A DNA stretch of 64,000 bases from Rugamonas rivuli (lineage in GTDB: Bacteria; Pseudomonadota; Gammaproteobacteria; Burkholderiales; Burkholderiaceae_D). Location: positions 1,116,001 to 1,180,000 of the forward strand of contig NZ_WHUF01000001.1 of NCBI RefSeq assembly GCF_009380165.1, written 5' to 3'. How positions within the stretch are numbered: the first letter of the stretch is position 1; each line of letters starts with the position of its first letter. The notes under the pieces were generated by a model. The model was not told the origin of the DNA. It ran no database searches and saw nothing but the letters and a program-made list of their open reading frames with translations. The translations under genes and the position numbers were made by a program. This document shows, one piece after another, positions 1 to 9,081 of this stretch.

Positions 1-164
1 CCCTTCGGTTTCAGCATGCCGGAGATGGCGCGCATGGTGGTGGTCTTGCCGGCGCCGTTGGAGCCGATCAGCGTCACCAGCTTGCCCTTCGGGACGTCGA
101 GCGAGATGCCGTGCAGGACTTCGACTTTGCCGTATGACGCTTGCAGATTGGAGATCGATAGCAT
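1..164 (-). CDS. livF: Branched-chain amino acid ABC transporter ATP-binding protein LivF (partial, C-terminus beyond window)
   Basis: Only the first 54 codons are present; the gene runs off the left edge. The protein begins MLSISNLQASYGKVEVLHGI and contains the Walker A motif GSNGAGKTT, as expected for the second ATPase of the LIV/HAAT family of branched-chain amino acid importers. A GAGGACA ribosome binding site precedes the ATG. The start is 12 bases after the stop of the fused permease-ATPase gene, so it is the last visible gene of the liv operon. Family assignment is firm; substrate (leucine, isoleucine, valine or a related amide) is inferred from the operon. Confidence 0.9.
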   Translation of the reverse strand, partial: MLSISNLQASYGKVEVLHGISLDVPKGKLVTLIGSNGAGKTTTMRAISGMLKPK

Positions 165-176
165 GTGCTGTCCTCG

Positions 177-2126
177 TTAATGCGCCGCAGGCGCTTTGGT
201 GCCGCCATGTTCTTCGCCACTGCCACCCAGGTAGGCTTCGATCACCTTGGCGTCGCTTTGCACCGCCGCCGGCACGCCTTCGGCGATCTTCTGGCCGAAG
301 TCCAGCACCGTCACCGTGTCGGACAAGGCCATCACCACGTCCATGTGGTGCTCGATCAGGATGATGGTGATGCCGTGGTCGCGGATCTTGCGGATGATGG
401 CCATCAGCTCCTTGATGTCTGGCGCGGTCAGGCCGGCAGCCGGTTCGTCGAGCAGCAGCAGGCGCGGGCTCAGGCCCAGTGCGCGGCCTATCTCCAGCAG
501 GCGCTGTTTGCCGTAAGGGAGATTGCGCGCCTCTTCATCGGCCATCGCCGTCAGGCCGACGAACTCCAGGATGCTGGCGGCCCGCTCGCGCGCGGCGCGT
601 TCCTCGCGCTTGTAGCGCGGCGTTTGCAGCATCACATCCAGCACATTCGATTCGAAGGTGTTGTGCAGGCCGACCAGCACGTTCTCGGTGGCCGTCATCT
701 CGCCGAACAGCTGCACGTTCTGGAAGGTGCGCGCCACGCCGCCCAGCGCAATCTCGGATGGCGTGCGGCCGGAGATCACCGCGCCGGAGAATGATACCTG
801 CCCTGCGGTCGGCTTGTAGATCCCGGTCAGCACGTTCATCATCGTGCTCTTACCGGAGCCGTTAGGGCCGATCAATCCATGCACCGATCCCTGCACCACG
901 TTCAGGTCCACCTGGTTGAGCGCCTTCAGGCCGCCGAACTGCATCAGGATCTTGTCGACGCTGAGCAGCGTGTCGCCGGCGTTGCCGCCCTTGGCCCGCG
1001 AGAACGGCTCGACGCCGCCGGCCGCCACCGCCTTGGCGTGCGCGGCGCCTTTGCCCACAAGGCTGAACAGGAAGCCGACAATGCCGTCCTGCAGATAGTA
1101 GACCACGAACAGCGTCATCAAACCGAACACTGTCAGGCGCCAGTCGACGATGTTTTCCAGCTTGTACGAGAACGCCGCCATGCCGATGGTGGCGATCAGC
1201 GGCACCAGCACGCCGCGCAGCGTCGAGCGTTTTTTCGCCAGCATGAACGCCGATCCGATCACGCCCAGCACGGCGGCGGCGGTGGCGATCTTGCGGAACA
1301 GTTCAATGTCGGCCAGGAGGCTGGGCAGCATTACCACGATCAGCGCGCCGATCAGCGAACCGGAACGGGTCTTGCGGCCGCCCATGATCACGGCCAGCAG
1401 GAACAGGATGGTCAGCTCGAAGTTGTAGGTATTTGGCGAGATGTACTCTTCCGAATACGCATACAGGCTGCCGGCCAGGCCCGCGAAACCGGCGCTGATG
1501 ATGAAGGCGTAGACCTTGTAGCGGTACACCGAAACGCCCATGCAGTCGGAGGCGATCGGGCTGTCGCGCAGCGCTTCGAAGGCGCGGCCCAGGTTGGATT
1601 TCAATATCCTGTGCACGACGATCAGCGACACCACCATCAGCGCCGCCACCATGTAGTAGTAGCCGACTTCACTGAGCTTCTGGCCGACGATCATGGGCTT
1701 GGCGATCTTGATGCCCATCGGGCCCTCGGTGAGGAAGGTCATTTCGTTGATCAGGATCTGGATGATGGTGCCGAAGGCCAGCGTCACCATCGCCAGATAA
1801 GGACCGGTGACGCGCAAGGCCGGCAGCGCGAGGATGGCGCCGAACACCGCGGCGCCGGCCACGCTGGCCGGTATCGCGATCCAGAACGGTGCGCCCAGCT
1901 TGAACACCATCACGCCGGTGGCGTAAGAGCCGATGCCGAACAGGCCCGCGTGGCCCAGCGACACCTGGCCCGTGTAGCCGACCACGATGTCCAGCCCGAA
2001 CAGCAGGATCGCGTAGATCAGGATCGTTTCAAACAGATGGATGTAGTACGGGTTGGGGATCAGCACCGGATACAGCACCAGCACCGCCAGCCCCACGATG
2101 CTCGCCGCGACGATTTTCTTGTTCAT
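177..2126 (-). CDS. Fused LivM permease - LivG ATPase of a branched-chain amino acid ABC transporter
   Basis: A 649-residue protein joining two subunits that are usually separate. Residues 1 to about 310 are a LivM-type inner-membrane permease with many hydrophobic segments. A few more membrane segments and a linker follow to about 385. The rest is a LivG-type ATPase with Walker A GPNGSGKST, signature LPYGKQRLLEIGRAL, Walker B LLLLDEPAAGL and the switch His in IEHH. It would form the transport core with LivH and LivF. It starts 3 bases after the livH stop. Fused LivM-LivG proteins are known in some proteobacteria; both halves look intact, so this is a real fusion rather than a sequencing error. 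Confidence 0.93.
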   Translation of the reverse strand: MNKKIVAASIVGLAVLVLYPVLIPNPYYIHLFETILIYAILLFGLDIVVGYTGQVSLGHAGLFGIGSYATGVMVFKLGAPFWIAIPASVAGAAVFGAILALPALRVTGPYLAMVTLAFGTIIQILINEMTFLTEGPMGIKIAKPMIVGQKLSEVGYYYMVAALMVVSLIVVHRILKSNLGRAFEALRDSPIASDCMGVSVYRYKVYAFIISAGFAGLAGSLYAYSEEYISPNTYNFELTILFLLAVIMGGRKTRSGSLIGALIVVMLPSLLADIELFRKIATAAAVLGVIGSAFMLAKKRSTLRGVLVPLIATIGMAAFSYKLENIVDWRLTVFGLMTLFVVYYLQDGIVGFLFSLVGKGAAHAKAVAAGGVEPFSRAKGGNAGDTLLSVDKILMQFGGLKALNQVDLNVVQGSVHGLIGPNGSGKSTMMNVLTGIYKPTAGQVSFSGAVISGRTPSEIALGGVARTFQNVQLFGEMTATENVLVGLHNTFESNVLDVMLQTPRYKREERAARERAASILEFVGLTAMADEEARNLPYGKQRLLEIGRALGLSPRLLLLDEPAAGLTAPDIKELMAIIRKIRDHGITIILIEHHMDVVMALSDTVTVLDFGQKIAEGVPAAVQSDAKVIEAYLGGSGEEHGGTKAPAAH

Positions 2127-2129
2127 GGG

Positions 2130-3020
2130 TCAGACCTTTTTGATGGCGGCTTTGCCGAACAGGCCGGACGGCTTGATCGCCAGCACCAGCAGGAGCAGCA
2201 GCAATCCCGGTACTTCCTTGTAGCCGGTCGAGATGTAGTAGCCGGTGGTGGTTTCGGCGATGCCCAGTATCAGGCCGCCGACGATGGCGCCCACGCCCGA
2301 AGTCAGGCCGCCGATGATGGCCACCGCGAAGGCCTTCAGGCCCAGCGAGGCGCCCATGGTGGCGCCGGTCAGCGTCAATGGCGCCACCAGCACGCCTGCG
2401 AATGCCGCCGTCGCCGACGACAGCGCATACGAAAACGTGATGACCATGCGGGTGTTAATGCCCATCAGCCCCGCCGCGTCGCGGTCGTTGGCGGTGGCCA
2501 CCACGGCCTTGCCGTAGATCGATTTGCGGTTGAAGATCTCGACCGCCGCCATGATCGCCAGCGCGCCGACGATCACCGCCACCTGCATCGGCTGCACATT
2601 CGCGCCCAGCACCTGGAACGGCGTGGAGCTCAGCGGCGACGGGAAGGTCAGGTCGTCCTTGCCCCAGATATTCTCGGCCACGTTCTTGAAGATGATGGCC
2701 AGCGCGATGGTCGACATGATCCAGCCGAATTCGGACTTGATCTTGATCGCCGGCCGCACGCCTATCCATTCGACGAACATGCCCTGCAGCGCGCCGAACA
2801 CGATCACCAGGGGGATCATCAGCAGATAGCTCATGTAAGGCCCGCCGTGAATGGTGCCGACCAGGCTAAGCCCGACCAGCGCGCCGAGCATCAGCGATTC
2901 GCCCTGGCCGAAGTTGAGCGTGCCGGAAGTGGCGAAGGTGAGCTGATAGCCGAAGGCGATGACGGCGTAGATCATGCCGAGCGCGATGCCGCTGAATGCC
3001 AGTTGCAGGAAGATTTCCAT
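2130..3020 (-). CDS. livH: Branched-chain amino acid ABC transporter permease LivH
   Basis: A 296-residue hydrophobic protein starting MEIFLQLAFSGIALGMIYAV, typical of LivH, the second inner-membrane permease of the HAAT family. A longer in-frame start at 3071 would add a hydrophilic stretch without family support, so the ATG at 3020 is preferred. It is followed after 3 bases by the livM-livG fusion and preceded by the binding-protein gene, with a hairpin between. Function is import of branched-chain amino acids across the inner membrane. Confidence 0.92.
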   Translation of the reverse strand: MEIFLQLAFSGIALGMIYAVIAFGYQLTFATSGTLNFGQGESLMLGALVGLSLVGTIHGGPYMSYLLMIPLVIVFGALQGMFVEWIGVRPAIKIKSEFGWIMSTIALAIIFKNVAENIWGKDDLTFPSPLSSTPFQVLGANVQPMQVAVIVGALAIMAAVEIFNRKSIYGKAVVATANDRDAAGLMGINTRMVITFSYALSSATAAFAGVLVAPLTLTGATMGASLGLKAFAVAIIGGLTSGVGAIVGGLILGIAETTTGYYISTGYKEVPGLLLLLLVLAIKPSGLFGKAAIKKV

Positions 3021-3046
3021 GATAACCACCACTGTAGGACGACAAG

Positions 3047-3079
3047 AAAAAGGCCAGGCTTGAATCCTCAAGACTGGCC
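3047..3079 (-). terminator. Attenuator-like hairpin between livJ-type gene and livH
   Basis: On the minus strand an imperfect inverted repeat (arms 3068-3079 and 3052-3063, 11 of 12 pairs) is followed directly by a T-rich run at 3047-3051. It sits between the stop of the binding-protein gene and livH. Such partial terminators commonly allow high expression of the binding protein with lower expression of the membrane parts; that role is inferred. Confidence 0.6.
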
Positions 3080-3099
3080 GGTACCCATGCGGCGCTGGC

Positions 3100-4257
3100 T
3101 TACTTGGCCGGCACTACTTTGCCGTCCTTGACTTCGCCGAAGACCGTGATGTCCGCGGTGATGGCTTCGTGGTTGTCTTTGCTGAACGGTTTGCTGTAGG
3201 TGGTGACGACGCCTTCAATCTTCTCGTTCAGGCCTTCCAGCGCGGCCTTGACTTTGGGACCGTCGGTGGAACCGGCCTGCTTGATGGCGGCCGCCAGCAG
3301 GTAGATCGAATCGTAGCCCTGTGCCGCCGACACCGCCGACGGCATGCGGCCGCCCGGCGGATTGTAGGCTTTGACATAGGCGTCGATGAAGGCCTTGCGC
3401 TTCGGCGTGGTCGGATCCTGGATGAAGGTCTGCGGCATGCGGGTGCCGTTGCCGTTCTTGCCGGCGTTGTCGATGAAGTTAGCCATCGACAGCGTCCAGC
3501 TGCCGATCAGCGGCACTTTCCAGCCCAGTTTTTCCATGCCGTTGGCGATCTGCGCCAGCTCCGGGCCGATACCGTAGGTCAGCACCACTTCGGCGCCGGC
3601 CTGCTTGGCCTTGAGCAGTTGGGCCGTCATGTCGACGTCCTTCAGGTTGTATTTCTCGGTGGCGACGGCCTTCAGGCCTTTTTTATCCAGCGCTTTTTCC
3701 AGATCCTCGCGGCCCAGCTGGCCGTAGTTGGTGGAATCGGCCAGGATCGCGACCTTCTTGAATTTGCGGTTCTCGACCGCTTCGTGCACGATCATGCCGG
3801 ACTGGATCTGGTCGTTGGCGGAATTGCGGAAGATGTAGTTCTCGGGCTGGTCGGCGAACTGCTTGGTAACGATGGAGCCGGTGGCGACGTTGTTCATGAC
3901 CGGGATCTTGGCTTCCTGGTAGAAGCGCTGCGAGGCCAGGGCCACGCCGGTGTTGATGTAGCCGACGGTGGCGGCGACTTTCTCTTTGTTGATCAGTTCC
4001 TGGGCGATCTGCACGCCGCGTTCGTTCTTGGCTTCGTCGTCGCGTTCGACCAGCTGGATCTGGCGACCCAGCACGCCGCCCTTGGCGTTGATCTCCGCCA
4101 CGGCCAGCTTGACGCCGTCGCGCATCGACACGCCCATCGGCGCGGAACCGCCGGTGAACGGACCGGCGACGCCGATCTTGATGGGGTCTGCCGCCATGGA
4201 AGAAGCCGAGAAACCGAGTGCAATGCCTGCTATGAGCAATTTCAACTTAAAGTTCAT
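3100..4257 (-). CDS. Branched-chain amino acid ABC transporter substrate-binding protein (LivJ/LivK type)
   Basis: A 385-residue periplasmic protein. It starts with a Sec signal peptide ending near SASSMA-ADPIKIG and continues as a type I periplasmic binding fold (VAGPFTGGSAPMGVSMRDGV, then a YGQLGREDLE region). The ATG at 4257 is preferred over 4356 because an AGGAGA site lies 6 bases upstream and the signal peptide begins there. It is the first gene of the liv operon. It captures the amino acid and delivers it to LivH/LivM. The true ligand cannot be read from sequence. Confidence 0.92.
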   Translation of the reverse strand: MNFKLKLLIAGIALGFSASSMAADPIKIGVAGPFTGGSAPMGVSMRDGVKLAVAEINAKGGVLGRQIQLVERDDEAKNERGVQIAQELINKEKVAATVGYINTGVALASQRFYQEAKIPVMNNVATGSIVTKQFADQPENYIFRNSANDQIQSGMIVHEAVENRKFKKVAILADSTNYGQLGREDLEKALDKKGLKAVATEKYNLKDVDMTAQLLKAKQAGAEVVLTYGIGPELAQIANGMEKLGWKVPLIGSWTLSMANFIDNAGKNGNGTRMPQTFIQDPTTPKRKAFIDAYVKAYNPPGGRMPSAVSAAQGYDSIYLLAAAIKQAGSTDGPKVKAALEGLNEKIEGVVTTYSKPFSKDNHEAITADITVFGEVKDGKVVPAK

Positions 4258-4436
4258 CTGTGATCTCCTGTTTACAACGTTTTTTATAGTAGTACCCCAT
4301 CGATGGGCCATTGTAGGTGAGTCGATCAGCAGCAGCAACACATAGATGTGCGGCATCGCAGCAAGCCAAAAATGGCCTGCCGCGTGTAAGGAACTTGTAA
4401 GTAAGCAGTGAGTAAAGCGCGCGTGCGGCGGAGGAA

Positions 4437-4973
4437 TTACATGCCGGAAGTGCGCTGCGCCAGTGCGCGGTTGGCGAAGCGCATCTGCGTTTCGGACAGC
4501 GCTTCGTTGCGGTCGAAGCCCATGGAGCCGTCGCGCAGGCCGATGGCCATCGCCATCACCGCTTCAGGATACTCCAGATCGGCGGCTTTTTCTATCAAAT
4601 GGCGAGCGGCCTGCTCGTCGCGCTTGACGCCGTCGCCGCTCAGATACAGGTTCGCCAGCGCGAACATCGCCGCCGGCATCTGGCGGCTGGCGGCGAACTT
4701 CAACCAGCGCGCTGCGGCCTTGGCGTCGCGTGCGACGGCCATGCCGTTCCGGTACATCATGCCCAGGTAGTAGGCGGCCAGCGGGTCGCCGGCCTTGGCG
4801 GCGCTGGTGAAGAGCGAGAATGCCTTCGGCAGGTCGACGGCCACGCCGGAACCGCCGCGCAGGTACAGGCGCGCTTCGTCGACCGGCCCGACCGGTCCGG
4901 CCGCAGCAAAGCCGGCCGCGCCGCCCACCGCCATCAGTACCAGCCCTGCCAGCGTTTTCCGCACTTGCTTCAT
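4437..4973 (-). CDS. Small secreted Sel1-repeat protein
   Basis: A 178-residue protein with an N-terminal signal sequence (KTLAGLVLMAVGGAAGFAAAG) followed by two to three Sel1-like repeats, for example AAYYLGMMYRNGMAVARD and AMFALANLYLSGDGVKRD. Sel1 repeats are helical scaffolds for protein contacts; a periplasmic location is inferred. The ATG at 4973 has GGAGG four bases upstream; another ATG at 4988 would overlap the cpdB-like stop by four bases. The two genes are probably co-transcribed. Function unknown. Confidence 0.82.
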   Translation of the reverse strand: MKQVRKTLAGLVLMAVGGAAGFAAAGPVGPVDEARLYLRGGSGVAVDLPKAFSLFTSAAKAGDPLAAYYLGMMYRNGMAVARDAKAAARWLKFAASRQMPAAMFALANLYLSGDGVKRDEQAARHLIEKAADLEYPEAVMAMAIGLRDGSMGFDRNEALSETQMRFANRALAQRTSGM

Positions 4974-4984
4974 GCGCCCTCCGT

Positions 4985-7000
4985 TCATTTCGACAAATCG
5001 ATGGCGTACAGGGCCAGGCCCTTGCCGCCGCCATCGTCCGTTTTAATCTGCGAGACCGCCTTCAGGCCGGCCTCCCTTGCCAGGTCCAGCATGTCCGGGG
5101 CCGAGTGGAACACCACCGCGCCCTTGACCGCCACCGGCGCGAAACGCCAGCTGCGCGTGGAGCCGTTGCGCGCGCGGGTGACGTTCTTCTGCTGCTGGAT
5201 GTAGGCGATCAGCACATCGCGGCTGGCGTCCGGCGAGGCCAGGATGGTCTTGCTGCCGTCCAGCCCAGGGAACGCCCCGCCGCCGCTGGCGCGGTAGTTA
5301 TTGGTCGCGACCAGGAATTCCTGCGACGGCGACAGCGCCGCGCCCCGGTACTGCAGCGCCGTGATGCGCTGGCCGACAGGTTTAGTGACGTCGATCTGGT
5401 AGCTTACATCGGCGCTGCTGAGCACATCGAAGTTGAAACCGGGGACCGCCGTGTTGACCAGCTCCTGCTGCGCGCTGCTGGCCGGGGCGATGCGGTTGAA
5501 ACGTTCGGCCGCCTTCTCCAGCCAGGCTTTCAGGCCCGCGCCGTCCACCTTCACCACATGCAGCGCGTTCGGGTACAGATACAGGTCGGCGACGTTGTTC
5601 AGCGCCAGGCCGCCGGACTTGACGTCGGTGTAGTCGCCCGCACCGGCGGCGCCGGCCTTGAACGGCGACGCCATCGACAGCACCGGCAGCGCCGCGTACT
5701 GCGGCAGATTGGCCTTGACGTAGTTCTGCACGTAGGCGGTCTGCGCCTGGTTCACCAGCTGGATGGCGCTGATGTCGCCGACGTCGGCGAAATAGGTCGT
5801 CATGCGGAAGTCGCTGCTGCCGACCGGCGTCTTGACGTAGCCGATGGTGGCCTCGTGCTCGGCCGCCACCAGCGGCGCGACGGCCGGCTCGGCGGCGACG
5901 TAGCTGCCGTCGGCGTTGCGGGTGGCGCGCACTTCGACCGTGGTGCGACTCTTGTCCACCACCCAGGCCTTGCCGTCGTACTTCAGGCGCAGGCCGATCA
6001 CGCCCAGGTGCTTGCCCCACAGGTTGGCCATCACGGCGGGCACGCCGAAGACAGTGCCCTTGGCCTTGTCCACGTTCGGCAGGCTGAATTCAGGCACCTT
6101 GCTGGCCGCATCCGGGAACGGCTGGTGCGCGTGGCCTATCATCATCGCGTCCACGCCCGGCACCTGGGCCAGGTAGTAGTTGGCGTTCTCCATCTCCGGC
6201 GCATACGGATCGCCATCGAGGCCGCCGTGCGAGATGGCCACCACCAGGTCCGCACCCTGGGCGCGCATCTGCGGGATGTACTTCTGCGCCGTCTCGCGCA
6301 CGCCTTCCGCGTAGACCTTCCCTTCCAGCCAGTGCTTATCCCAGGACATCACCACCGTCGGCGCGAAGCCGATGATGCCGATTTTGATCGTGGCCGTCAG
6401 CGGCTTGCCATCCGGCCCTGTGGCGCTGATCCGGCGCGTGAGAATACGGTATGGCTCGAACAGCGGCTGCCGGGTCTTTACGCTGTAGATATTCGCCAGC
6501 ACGATGGGGAAGTTCGGCCCGGCGCAGCGCGGCGCATCGGCGGCCACGCCGTCCACGTCGAAATGGCTGCCCGTCACCTGGTTCAGGTAGGCCAGGCCGA
6601 AGTTGAATTCGTGGTTGCCGATGCCGCCGCCGTCCACGCCCAGCAGGTTCATGGCCTTGTAGATCGCCAGCGGCTGGCCGCAGGCGACCGGCGCGACCAG
6701 CGCCTGGTAGTCTGCCAAGGCCGTGCCCTGGATGGCGTCGCCGTTATCGAGCAGCAAATTGTTGGGGAATTCGGTGCGTGCCTGCTTGATCAGCGTCGCA
6801 GTGCGTTCAAAGCCGATCGATGGATCGGCCTTGAGCTTGTAGTAGTCGTAGCTGAGGACCGTCGCGTGCAGGTCGGTCGTTTCCAGCAGCGCCAGCGTGG
6901 CCTCGGCGCCCATGGGCGTCGGCGTACCCTGCGGCAGACCGGCACAGCCGAGCAACAAGGAGGGCAACGCGATGGTGAGACGGCAAACTGCTGGGCGCAT
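4985..7000 (-). CDS. cpdB: Bifunctional 2',3'-cyclic-nucleotide 2'-phosphodiesterase / 3'-nucleotidase (CpdB-like)
   Basis: A 671-residue exported enzyme close to the usual CpdB length. It begins with a lipoprotein-like signal (LTIALPSLLLGCAGL; the Cys would be the lipid site). The metallophosphatase core has LLETTDLHATVLSYDYYK, LLLDNGDAIQGT, GNHEFNFGL and GHAHQPFP, which supply the two-metal ligands. The C-terminal half is the 5'-nucleotidase substrate domain. It should hydrolyse 2',3'-cyclic nucleotides and 3'-nucleotides in the periplasm for nucleoside salvage. It is divergent from prfB and followed by the Sel1 protein. Confidence 0.92.
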   Translation of the reverse strand: MRPAVCRLTIALPSLLLGCAGLPQGTPTPMGAEATLALLETTDLHATVLSYDYYKLKADPSIGFERTATLIKQARTEFPNNLLLDNGDAIQGTALADYQALVAPVACGQPLAIYKAMNLLGVDGGGIGNHEFNFGLAYLNQVTGSHFDVDGVAADAPRCAGPNFPIVLANIYSVKTRQPLFEPYRILTRRISATGPDGKPLTATIKIGIIGFAPTVVMSWDKHWLEGKVYAEGVRETAQKYIPQMRAQGADLVVAISHGGLDGDPYAPEMENANYYLAQVPGVDAMMIGHAHQPFPDAASKVPEFSLPNVDKAKGTVFGVPAVMANLWGKHLGVIGLRLKYDGKAWVVDKSRTTVEVRATRNADGSYVAAEPAVAPLVAAEHEATIGYVKTPVGSSDFRMTTYFADVGDISAIQLVNQAQTAYVQNYVKANLPQYAALPVLSMASPFKAGAAGAGDYTDVKSGGLALNNVADLYLYPNALHVVKVDGAGLKAWLEKAAERFNRIAPASSAQQELVNTAVPGFNFDVLSSADVSYQIDVTKPVGQRITALQYRGAALSPSQEFLVATNNYRASGGGAFPGLDGSKTILASPDASRDVLIAYIQQQKNVTRARNGSTRSWRFAPVAVKGAVVFHSAPDMLDLAREAGLKAVSQIKTDDGGGKGLALYAIDLSK

Positions 7001-7270
7001 GAATGAACTATATTTGGGGTTGCGATTTTTTAGGCAACGGAGCTATGCGCGACATCATACGCAGCGAATTTCCTTGCATCAAGCAACTTAAGCCAGAGGA
7101 GTCGCATTTTATGCTTTTTGTGGCAAAAGTGTCAGCATTGTGCGTCAATCGGGACGGGGTCGGGCACGCCCGGACGGCCGCCGGCGCGGCCTCGGCTATT
7201 TAGCTGCGAGGGAGCGGCCCGGCTAGGGTATAATCGAAGGTTTGATTTCAGCCTTAGAGAAGAAGAAAAC

Positions 7271-8375
7271 ATGGAAGCCGAACGCATCAACGCCCTCTCC
7301 GCCCTGCTCGCCGATCTGACCTCGCGCGAAGCCGAACTACGGAGGTATCTTTGACTTCGATAAAAAGTCAGAGAAACTCGAACAAGTAAACGAAGAACTG
7401 GAAGACCCGACGGTCTGGAACGACCCGAAAAAGGCCCAGGATCTCGGCAAGGAAAAGAAATCGCTCGAAGCCATCGTCTTCGCGCTGACCAAGGCCGACA
7501 CCGACCTCAAAGACATGGGCGACCTGTTCGCCATGGCCAAGGAAGAAGGCGACGACGACACGCTGGAAGCGCTGATCGTCGATGCTGAAGACGTGCGCCT
7601 GGTCATCGAGGGCATGGAGTTCCGCCGGATGTTCAACAATCCGATGGACCCGAACAACTGCTTCATCGACATCCAGGCCGGTGCCGGCGGTACCGAGGCC
7701 CAGGACTGGGCGTCCATGCTGCTGCGCCAGTACCTGCGCTACGCGGAACGCAAAGGCTTCAAGGTCGAGGTCATGGAACAATCCGACGGCGAGGTGGCCG
7801 GTATCAAGACCGCCACCATCAAGGTCGAAGGCGACTACGCCTACGGCTACCTGCGCACCGAGACCGGCGTCCACCGCCTGGTGCGCAAGTCGCCGTTCGA
7901 CTCGGCCAACGGCCGCCATACCTCGTTCACGTCGCTGTTCGTGTATCCGGAAGTGGATGATTCGATCGATATCGAGATCAACCCTGCCGACCTGCGCATC
8001 GATACCTACCGCGCATCGGGCGCCGGTGGTCAGCACATTAACAAAACCGACTCCGCAGTGCGTCTGACGCACGGCCCTTCCGGCATCGTGGTTCAGTGCC
8101 AGAACGACCGCTCGCAGCACCGCAACAAGGCCGAGGCGATGGAAATGCTGAAGGCGAAGCTGTACGAGATGGAACTGCGCAAGCGCATGAGCGAGCAGCA
8201 GAAGCTGGAAGACTCCAAGACCGACGTCGGCTGGGGCCACCAGATCCGCTCCTATGTGCTGGACCAGTCCCGCATCAAGGACTTGCGCACCAACTTCGAG
8301 ACGGGTAACACCAAGGGCGTGCTGGACGGCGACCTGGACGACTTCATCTCGGCATCGCTGAAGCAAGGCGTCTAA
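7271..8375 (+). CDS. prfB: Peptide chain release factor 2, with programmed +1 frameshift
   Basis: RF2 ends translation at UGA and UAA. The first 27 codons (7271-7351) end at an in-frame TGA at 7352-7354; the rest is read in the +1 frame from 7353 to 8375, giving about 367 residues, normal for RF2. The shift site is described separately. The second part contains the SPF anticodon-like tripeptide ([14 protein letters not shown]) and the GGQ peptidyl-release motif ([16 protein letters not shown]). The stop overlaps the HAD gene start by one base. A TATAAT at 7229-7234 is a candidate -10 element without a clear -35. Confidence 0.97.
7341..7355 (+). promoter_or_regulatory. prfB programmed +1 ribosomal frameshift site
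   Basis: GGAGG (7341-7345), then TAT, the slippery CTT (7349-7351) and TGA C (7352-7355). This is the classic RF2 autoregulation signal: when RF2 is scarce the ribosome pauses at UGA, the internal Shine-Dalgarno pulls it forward, and decoding continues in the +1 frame. Confidence 0.97.
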
Positions 8376-9055
8376 TGAGCATCTCGAATTCGCAGCGCGC
8401 GTTCATCTTCGACATGGACGGCACCATCGTCGACAACATGGCCTTCCACACCAAATCGTGGCTGGCCTTCTTCGCCCGTCGCGGTCACGACCTCGACGCC
8501 GACGAATTCTTCCGCGCCACCGCCGGACGCCAGGGCCATGAAATCATGAGCAAATACCTGGGCAAGCCGGTGACCAAGGAAGAAGGCGCCGCGCTCGACT
8601 TCGAGAAGGAATCGCTGTACCGCGAACTGTACGCGCCGCACCTGGCGGCGGTGAATGGCTTCGAGGACTTCATCGCCCGCGCCAAAAGCGCAGGCGTCAA
8701 GCTGGCCGTGGCCACCGCCGCTCCGAACGAAAATATCGACTTCACGCTGGACGGCCTGGATCTGCGCAAGCAGTTCGACGCCATCGCCGGCGCGGCCGAC
8801 GTTGCACATGGCAAGCCGGCGCCGGACGTGTTCCTGCTTGCAGCGCAACGCAGCGGCGCCCTGCCCGCCAACAGCATCGTGTTCGAAGACGCGCCGCTGG
8901 GCGTGGAAGCGGCGCGCCGCGCCGGCATGCGCGCGGTGGTGCTGACCACCACCCTGCCGGCCGACGCCTTCGCCGAATTCGACAACGTCATCGCCGTCGT
9001 GCGCGACTTCAGCGAGCTGGATGTGGAAGAGCTCTTCGCATCCGCCACCAACTAA
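8375..9055 (+). CDS. HAD-family phosphatase (beta-phosphoglucomutase / phosphoglycolate phosphatase-like)
   Basis: A 226-residue HAD hydrolase. Motif I is [10 protein letters not shown] (Asp nucleophile), motif II lies near AVATAAPN, and motifs III/IV are [12 protein letters not shown] and [17 protein letters not shown]. The helical cap between motifs I and II puts it in the subfamily of beta-phosphoglucomutase and phosphoglycolate phosphatase. The substrate cannot be named. Its ATG overlaps the prfB stop (TAATG), so the two are translationally coupled, and lysS follows 26 bases later. Confidence 0.88.
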   Translation: MSISNSQRAFIFDMDGTIVDNMAFHTKSWLAFFARRGHDLDADEFFRATAGRQGHEIMSKYLGKPVTKEEGAALDFEKESLYRELYAPHLAAVNGFEDFIARAKSAGVKLAVATAAPNENIDFTLDGLDLRKQFDAIAGAADVAHGKPAPDVFLLAAQRSGALPANSIVFEDAPLGVEAARRAGMRAVVLTTTLPADAFAEFDNVIAVVRDFSELDVEELFASATN

Positions 9056-9081
9056 TCATCACCTCAACAAAAGAACAGACC

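Noticed and set aside
879..3131. Long plus-strand open frame of 750 codons
   Set aside because: Antisense to the liv genes; rich in His, Gln, Arg and Asp, as expected for the shadow of a high-GC gene.
4820..7006. Plus-strand open frame of 728 codons
   Set aside because: Shadow of the cpdB-like gene, which has clear motifs and a signal peptide.
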